From positions 1-9,311 of the forward strand of contig CAYOAC010000030.1 in assembly GCA_964401885.1 (NCBI GenBank): a DNA stretch of 9,311 bases. The letters are read 5' to 3'. Of this stretch, positions 5,677 through 9,311 are shown in pieces (the stretch's first letter is position 1; each line of letters begins with the position of its first letter). Source of the stretch: JAULZV01 sp964401885 (lineage in GTDB: Bacteria > Patescibacteriota > Minisyncoccia > Phycocordibacterales > JAACPR01). A program made the position numbers and the translations under genes. Below the pieces are notes generated by a model. That model ran no database searches. It saw only the letters and a program-made list of their open reading frames with translations, and was not told the origin of the DNA.

Positions 5677-6350
5677 TATGATTGTTTAAAATTAAATTTG
5701 TAGCCTCGACCAGGTATCGAACTTATTAGTGTCCTTTTAGTGTCTCTTAATTTGCGCCTAAGATTCATTATGTGTGTTTCGATTGTGTTAGAAAAAGGAT
5801 CTACTGACATTTCCCAAACATGCTCAAGTATTTGTCCTCGACTTACAACTGTGTTTTTGTGTTTGGCTAGAAATTCTAATAAGGAGAATTCTTTTCTGGT
5901 TAAATAAATGTCTTTGTCATCTTTTTTGATTGTTTGTGATGTAAAATTAACTTCAAAATCTTTTACTTTTAAAATGTGATAATTGATATTTTGAGGTCTT
6001 CGCAATATGGCGTTAATACGGGCAAGAAGTTCATCAAAAGAGAAGGGTTTTGTAATGTAATCATCTGCCCCTAAATTTAATAATTGAATTTTGGTTAATA
6101 CTTCTTGTTTGCCGGATAATATTATTATTGGTGTTATAGATCCTGTATTTCTTATTTCTTTACAAACATGTCCCCCCATTTTCTTTGGGAGGACATTGTC
6201 TAGGAGTATTACATCATATGAATTTGTTCGAGCGAGATATGAACCAGTATCTCCGTCTTCGGCTTCATCTATTATGAAGCCCTTTGACTCTAAACTTAAA
6301 CGGAGGACATTTCTAATTGAAATGTCATCTTCTATGATTAAAATTTTCAT
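5676..6350 (-). CDS. OmpR/PhoB-family response regulator
   Basis: This 224-aa transcription factor has an N-terminal receiver domain (about 1-118). It carries acidic pocket residues E7, D8 and D9 (ILIIEDD), phosphoacceptor D51 (VILLDNVLP), switch Ser 79 and K101 (YITKPFSF). A C-terminal winged-helix DNA-binding domain (about 128-222) ends with the family-typical recognition region SNTIETHIMNLRRKLRD and IPGRGYKF hairpin. The start chosen is the ATG at 6350 (MKILIIEDD). An in-frame TTG at 6368 would add six residues but lies inside the promoter region. It is first in a two-gene operon with the kinase, overlapping it at TAATG. Targets are unknown; the divergent MscS-like gene and the regulator's own promoter are the nearest candidates. 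Confidence 0.94.
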   Translation of the reverse strand: MKILIIEDDISIRNVLRLSLESKGFIIDEAEDGDTGSYLARTNSYDVILLDNVLPKKMGGHVCKEIRNTGSITPIIILSGKQEVLTKIQLLNLGADDYITKPFSFDELLARINAILRRPQNINYHILKVKDFEVNFTSQTIKKDDKDIYLTRKEFSLLEFLAKHKNTVVSRGQILEHVWEMSVDPFSNTIETHIMNLRRKLRDTKRTLISSIPGRGYKFNFKQS

Positions 6351-6358
6351 TAGGTATC

Positions 6359-6387
6359 TTTTTATCAAGAAGTCATTTTAAAGTCAA
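6359..6387 (-). promoter_or_regulatory. Promoter of the two-component operon
   Basis: On the minus strand: -35 TTGACT (6382-6387, five of six consensus), an exactly 17-nt spacer, and -10 TAAAAA (6359-6364, four of six). Eight nt separate the -10 from the ATG at 6350, so the mRNA would be leaderless or nearly so. Confidence 0.6.
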
Positions 6388-6436
6388 GTATATATGTGGA
6401 AGTAATTTTATTTTTTATTTATTTTTTATATTTAAA

Positions 6437-6457
6437 TACACAGGTTGATGTTGTGTA
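6437..6457. promoter_or_regulatory. Candidate operator dyad TACACA-N9-TGTGTA
   Basis: A perfect 6-bp dyad with a 9-nt centre lies in the divergent intergenic region between the response regulator (ATG 6350) and the MscS-like gene (ATG 6513). Its 21-bp length suits a dimeric regulator. No clear promoter for the plus-strand gene was found here; the rest of 6388-6512 is very AT-rich. Confidence 0.35.
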
Positions 6458-6512
6458 ATATTCAAATGTGAGAGAAAATAAGATAGTAGTTTAATTTATT
6501 AATTTTATTTTT

Positions 6513-7202
6513 ATGTCATATACATTCACACAAATTATTCAGCTCTCACTCATAGATTTATGGGTAAGATTAAATAGTATTCTCCCAGATATTATTGGAG
6601 CAATAATCGTTTTGTTATTAGGTTTAATCGTGGCACCTATTCTTGGGGGGATAGTAAAGAAAGTTTTTGATATTATTAGAATTGATGTTCTAGCAGAAAA
6701 GGCAGGACTAAAAGAAATAGTTGGAGGCTATACAAAAAACTTCTCAATTTCTTTATTGTTAGGAAAAATCGTAAAATGGTTTTTTATTCTTGCTTTCGTT
6801 ATGGCGGCAGCAGAAATCCTTGGATGGGTTAGAGTAACACAATTTTTAAATGAAATTGTATTCTATGTCCCACAAGTTTTGATTGCAGTTGTTATCCTTG
6901 TGTTCGCTGTAATTGCAGGTAACTTTTTCGATGTGCTTGTAACACGATCTTTAATAGGTTCAAATGCTCCAGTGGATAATCCACAAATAATGGGTAAAAT
7001 TACAAAATGGGCATTTGTATTGTTTGGTGTTATGGCTGCAATGCTTCAAATTGGAATTGCGCCATCATTAATTCAAATTCTATTTGCTGGAATTGTTCGT
7101 GCACTTGCACTAGCATTTGGACTTGGAGGAAAAACCAAGGCTGGGGAGCTATTGGATTATATGTGGTCTGCACCAGTTGAAAAAAAGACTAAAAAGAAAT
7201 AA
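6513..7202 (+). CDS. MscS-like 'conserved TM helix' membrane protein
   Basis: This 229-aa integral membrane protein has about five hydrophobic helices (roughly 22-47, 82-104, 116-140, 163-183, 185-205). It appears to contain two copies of the conserved TM-helix motif: LPDIIGAIIVLLLGLIVAPI at 24-43 and YVPQVLIAVVILVFAVIAGN at 118-137. Each resembles the N-terminal helix repeat found next to small-conductance mechanosensitive channels. The C-terminal helix ends in a Gly-rich turn (AFGLGGKTKAGELLD) and a lysine tail. The MscS beta-domain and its cytoplasmic cage are absent, so gating as a normal MscS is doubtful; it may be a membrane scaffold or a minimal channel. It stands alone, divergent from the two-component genes, and is followed 21 nt later by a strong terminator. 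No Shine-Dalgarno motif precedes the ATG. Confidence 0.82.
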   Translation: MSYTFTQIIQLSLIDLWVRLNSILPDIIGAIIVLLLGLIVAPILGGIVKKVFDIIRIDVLAEKAGLKEIVGGYTKNFSISLLLGKIVKWFFILAFVMAAAEILGWVRVTQFLNEIVFYVPQVLIAVVILVFAVIAGNFFDVLVTRSLIGSNAPVDNPQIMGKITKWAFVLFGVMAAMLQIGIAPSLIQILFAGIVRALALAFGLGGKTKAGELLDYMWSAPVEKKTKKK

Positions 7203-7223
7203 TAAATTAATTTTATTTTGAAT

Positions 7224-7264
7224 AATCAAAAAACCCTTACAAATAAGGGTTTTTTGATTGTTTT
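7224..7264. terminator. Strong hairpin terminator after the MscS-like gene
   Basis: A perfect 16-bp stem (7224-7239 with 7244-7259) has a CAAA loop. Its stem contains AAAAAACCCTTA / TAAGGGTTTTTT, giving a U-run in the descending arm and an A-run in the ascending arm, so it could act on both strands. Confidence 0.9.
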
Positions 7265-7589
7265 TATTTTAAAATAAGTTTTTATAAATATTTAAAAATA
7301 GTGTCTTATTTGTATAAAGTATAAAAGTGTGTCATAGAAAACAATATTACTTGCACTTTGTCAATATTGGGTCCACCCTTAAAGGGTAGTAAAAATACCT
7401 ACCGATAGTATAATCTCTGAGATTTAAAAAAAGTCGATTGCAGTTAACTTCTAACAACCTGCAAAAGCAAATCAAAGACATTATATTTTAAAATTCTTTC
7501 TTTCTTTCTTTCTTTCATTCAGAAAGAATAATAACATTTCAAACGTACTGTTGTGCAGGTATTTTTACTTTTTAATTCTAATAAATAAT
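7265..7589 (+). promoter_or_regulatory. Long intergenic region, probable promoter and leader of the 82-aa gene
   Basis: No gene is visible in these 325 nt. A perfect -10 TATAAT lies at 7409-7414 without a good -35. If used, it gives a 5' leader of about 170 nt. Visible structure: an inverted pair CAATATT/AATATTG (7342-7348, 7363-7369), a small hairpin AATCT-CTG-AGATT just after the -10, TTGCAG/CTGCAA arms (about 7438-7464), and the TTTC tandem repeat at 7494-7516. A TCTAAT at 7577-7582 sits 7 nt before the ATG and could be a second, leaderless start, but AT-richness makes such matches common. I recognise no riboswitch. Confidence 0.4.
7494..7516 (+). repeat. TTTC tetranucleotide repeat
   Basis: Five uninterrupted TTTC units (7497-7516) follow a partial TTC (7494-7496), about 75 nt upstream of the ATG at 7590. 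Part of the tract can pair with AGAAAGAAT at 7521-7529. Tandem repeats of this kind can change copy number by slippage and so alter expression. Confidence 0.85.
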
Positions 7590-7838
7590 ATGAAAAATAA
7601 AATAAATAACACAAAAGTATCGTTTGTAGTAGGTTTATTTGCATTAGCATTCGTTGTTCTTGCTACTCCTAATTTTTCTTATGCAGAAACATATGCATTT
7701 GTTGATAAAGTTGGAGAAGTAAAAACTATTGTTGCAAGTGGTCCATATATTGCAATTGATACAGCACCCAACAGAGTTTTTGATAGTGGTGTAATCTTAC
7801 TTAAGACATCATCAGATTTTGATATTGTTGGAAACTAA
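7590..7838 (+). CDS. Small exported protein, unknown function
   Basis: The 82-aa product starts with a clear Sec signal peptide: basic MKNKINNTK, hydrophobic core about 11-26, and likely cleavage after A32 (NFSYA|ETY). The mature part is only about 50 residues (TYAFVDKVGEVKTIVASGPYI... to SGVILLKTSS), apparently beta-rich, with no cysteine and no second membrane segment. From memory, short exported proteins with a 'YA.V...GEV..V.A....A...AP.....SGV.L' pattern recur in Parcubacteria, but I know of no function. The start at 7590 is chosen because it begins a canonical signal peptide; an in-frame ATG at 7551 would add 13 residues before it. The gene has its own long upstream region and its own terminator, so it is probably a single-gene unit. 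Confidence 0.72.
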   Translation: MKNKINNTKVSFVVGLFALAFVVLATPNFSYAETYAFVDKVGEVKTIVASGPYIAIDTAPNRVFDSGVILLKTSSDFDIVGN

Positions 7839-7876
7839 AATTTGATGAGTAGTTAGTTTATGTAAAACATAAATAG

Positions 7877-7912
7877 AAAAAAGAACATTTCAATTTTGGA
7901 AGTTCTTTTTTC
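7877..7912. terminator. Terminator between the two exported-protein genes
   Basis: A 10-bp stem AAAAAAGAAC (7877-7886) pairs with GTTCTTTTTT (7902-7911), and an inner TTC/GAA pair tops it. The descending arm ends in six T. Confidence 0.75.
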
Positions 7913-7953
7913 GGTAAAAATTATTAGTATTATAAACATTTAAATATCAAATT

Positions 7954-8814
7954 ATGAAAAAAATATCAGAATTTTTAATGTCATTCGTATATGTATTAGG
8001 TGCAATGGTTATTTTTTCTTCTATTGTGGCGCCTGTTTCTGTTTTTGCTGCAGATAAAACTGTAGTGAGTGCAAGTATAGATTATAACTCGCTCATTTCT
8101 AAATCCTTGAGCCCAACAATTTATGGTTTTGCCACAAATACAAAGAGTGTAAGTATTACTGTTCAAAAAGAGGGAAGTTCTAAAATTTTATATAAAAAAA
8201 GTTCAATCAGGGTAAAAAATGGAGAATGGAAAGCTAGAATATCAAAAAAACTTTCTAATGGAGATTATGAAATAAACGTTTATGGTTTAGAAGATAGAAA
8301 AAATAGTATTGCGAACGATACATTAAGTATTGATACAAAAAAGAATAATTCTTCTGCAAAGACAACAACTACATTTGTTGTGGAAGCGGTTCCATTATTG
8401 TTTGGGGGTACTGCAAAAGTAGGGAAAGAAGTTCCTGTATCATATATTCAAGTTATAAATATTGGAAAAGAAACAGCTATTTTGAAAGGATTTTGGTTGA
8501 GCCAAAATGGATCCGCTCCAGTTCAATCAATTGTCGGATTCACAACAGTTGATGATACGGGCTCTTTGCGTGCTTCTGTTGGATCAGAATCCAAGCCTGT
8601 AGTATTTAAAAAGGATGAGGTATTTGTTCCTGCGCCGGATGTTCTATTTACTTCAGGACAAATGCGTCTTTTTACTATTAAGGCCATAGTTAGCTCAAAG
8701 GCTAACTCTTATATAGGTAAACAACTTAAAATTAATGTTAAGTCTATGGATACTACTGCTACTATTAAAGGACAATTCCCAATAATAGGAACAACGTGGA
8801 ATATTGGTATTTAG
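7954..8814 (+). CDS. Exported two-domain surface protein, unknown function
   Basis: This 286-aa protein has a signal peptide (hydrophobic core about 9-26, likely cleavage near VFA|ADK, 32-33). The first mature domain (about 36-127) looks like a bacterial Ig-like fold: SPTIYGFATNTKSVSITVQK, a GEW turn, then NGDYEINVYG, with the strand pattern of repeats that describe 'structure.in.nature-like' adhesin domains. After a Ser/Thr/Asn-rich linker (131-140) a second beta-rich domain follows (about 141-286): VPVSYIQVINIGKETAILKG, NGSAPVQSIVGFTTVDD, GQMRLFTIKAIVSS, and a closing PIIGTTWNI. From memory, this second domain recurs in Parcubacterial exported proteins. No sortase or C-terminal anchor is visible. 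A TATAAA at 7931-7936 may be the -10. The gene has terminators on both sides. Confidence 0.75.
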   Translation: MKKISEFLMSFVYVLGAMVIFSSIVAPVSVFAADKTVVSASIDYNSLISKSLSPTIYGFATNTKSVSITVQKEGSSKILYKKSSIRVKNGEWKARISKKLSNGDYEINVYGLEDRKNSIANDTLSIDTKKNNSSAKTTTTFVVEAVPLLFGGTAKVGKEVPVSYIQVINIGKETAILKGFWLSQNGSAPVQSIVGFTTVDDTGSLRASVGSESKPVVFKKDEVFVPAPDVLFTSGQMRLFTIKAIVSSKANSYIGKQLKINVKSMDTTATIKGQFPIIGTTWNIGI

Positions 8815-8840
8815 TCATAAACTTAAAGTTATTTTAAATT

Positions 8841-8873
8841 ATAAAAAACCCTTAAAATATAAGGGTTTTTTAT
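8841..8873. terminator. Hairpin terminator after the two-domain exported protein
   Basis: A 14-bp stem (8841-8854 with 8860-8873) has an AAATA loop. Its core AAAAAACCCTTA / TAAGGGTTTTTT is identical to that of the terminator at 7224-7259. It separates the protein genes from the RNA transcription unit that follows. Confidence 0.88.
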
Positions 8874-8889
8874 TAATTATTTAAGAAAA

Positions 8890-8910
8890 ATTTTAGAACA
8901 TATCTAAAAT
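8890..8910. promoter_or_regulatory. Dyad immediately upstream of the RNA promoter
   Basis: A perfect 8-bp inverted repeat, ATTTTAGA-N5-TCTAAAAT, ends 3 nt before the -35 of the next promoter. The position suits an activator site or an AT-rich UP element. Confidence 0.4.
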
Positions 8911-8913
8911 TAC

Positions 8914-8941
8914 TTGACATATTTTTTATATCTGCTATGAT
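8914..8941 (+). promoter_or_regulatory. Strong sigma-70-type promoter
   Basis: Consensus -35 TTGACA (8914-8919), a 16-nt spacer and -10 TATGAT (8936-8941). It is the closest match to consensus in the window apart from -10 boxes alone. Transcription would start near 8948. Confidence 0.85.
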
Positions 8942-8947
8942 ATTGTA

Positions 8948-9311
8948 ATCAATCGAGAACAGTGCAAGTTAACGGTTGAAGTACTTAAAAAAACTGTAGC
9001 GATTTAATTTCTGAGCATTTGCTTTAGCGACACGTGCGGGAATAAGAGTTAAGAAACTTTTATTTGTAGCGTGTTACGAGAGATTTGCGAAAAAATTCGC
9101 GTGGGTACGAGAGGGGCGATAGTCATCGTCTCAAATGAGTGATCGGGATGAACTCCGGCTCATACATCCGAAAAGATGGATGTTTCTAACAGTGTTTTAG
9201 TTCTTAAGTAGTCAGACGAGAAGCTCTTTAATAGAATAACCAAAAACCACAGAGGACAACTGTCTGAGATGAAGGAGAGAGAATTGAAACTCGCTTTCCA
9301 ACGTCTGCACA
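8948..9311 (+). ncRNA. Structured non-coding transcript, probable rRNA operon leader (partial)
   Basis: No credible open frame exists on either strand, but helices follow one another. They are: ACACG/CGTGT (9030-9034, 9070-9074) enclosing a 10-bp stem 9041-9050/9055-9064; GCGAA-AAAA-TTCGC (9087-9100); an 8-bp stem 9113-9120/9125-9132 with loop AGTC; ATGAG/CTCAT (9135-9139, 9159-9163); ACATCC/GGATGT (9164-9169, 9178-9183); and a long-range pair CAGACG/CGTCTG (9213-9218, 9302-9307). A boxA-like GCTCTTTA follows at 9223. A strong promoter, long structured leader and boxA together fit the 5' end of a ribosomal RNA operon, with 16S (or 23S) beyond the window. The start of 16S itself is not present. 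An unclassified large RNA or intron is the main alternative. Confidence 0.5.
9223..9230 (+). promoter_or_regulatory. boxA-like antitermination site
   Basis: GCTCTTTA matches the core of the bacterial rRNA boxA (TGCTCTTTAACA in Escherichia coli), which binds NusB-S10 to build the antitermination complex. A hairpin precedes it (9164-9183), as boxB precedes boxA in rRNA leaders. The short motif alone could occur by chance. Confidence 0.5.

Noticed and set aside
6351..6368. TTG start giving a six-residue longer response regulator
   Set aside because: It lies within the predicted promoter, and the receiver domain begins naturally at MKILIIEDD.
6091..6381. Plus-strand open frame opposite the response regulator
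   Set aside because: It mirrors the receiver-domain codons and overlaps the operon promoter.
7224..8873. CRISPR-like or dispersed repeat based on the two identical terminator cores
   Set aside because: There are only two copies, both at gene ends with stem and U-run. They are ordinary terminators.
9021..9311. Group I or group II intron, RNase P RNA or tmRNA at the right edge
   Set aside because: GTGCG at 9034-9038 recalls a group II 5' end, but no domain V or catalytic-core motif was found. RNase P (GAGGAAAGTCC, ACAGAA) and tmRNA landmarks are absent. The boxA-like site favours an rRNA leader.

Overview
The window looks like a low-GC chromosome segment from a Candidate Phyla Radiation bacterium, most likely Parcubacteria/Nomurabacteria-like. 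This is an inference. It rests on AT-rich coding sequence, absence of visible Shine-Dalgarno motifs before nearly every start, tight overlapping gene junctions, a short MscS-like 'conserved TM helix' protein, and small exported proteins of types I recall from that group. No marker gene that would settle the phylum lies inside the window.

Layout. Positions 1-940 hold an almost complete one-ORF insertion sequence with an IS481-like DDE transposase and terminal inverted repeats. Next, on the minus strand, is a small conserved gene (1080-1273) broken by a single-base frameshift, with its own promoter and a C(UUCG)G-loop terminator. Positions 1310-1745 form a non-coding tRNA/repeat cluster: an intact tRNA-Gln(CUG), a second tRNA-Gln(CUG) whose D-arm is split by about 76 nt of palindromic sequence, an 80-nt near-perfect palindrome that copies the 3' end of that broken tRNA in inverted orientation, and a third tRNA-3'-like fragment.

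Positions 1844-4956 are a tight three-gene plus-strand operon: a GH1 beta-glycosidase, an EamA/DMT-type membrane transporter and a membrane-anchored clan GH-A glycoside hydrolase. This arrangement suggests trimming a glycan outside, importing the product and hydrolysing it inside. Convergent to it and overlapping by 18 bp is a minus-strand two-component pair: an OmpR/PhoB-type response regulator followed by a histidine kinase with no membrane segment. Divergent from the regulator is the MscS-like multi-TM protein, closed by a strong hairpin terminator. Two genes for exported proteins follow, each with its own terminator: an 82-aa protein and a 286-aa protein with two apparent beta-rich domains.

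The right end (from about 8890) starts with a dyad and the best promoter in the window (TTGACA-N16-TATGAT). It drives a structured, apparently non-coding transcript containing GCTCTTTA, a match to the rRNA antitermination boxA. I read it as the leader of a ribosomal RNA operon whose 16S gene would begin beyond the window.

Three unrelated genes (the frameshifted small gene, GH1 and the response regulator) have a -10 hexamer ending only 7-8 nt before the ATG, which predicts leaderless mRNAs. This is the most general regulatory signal I see.
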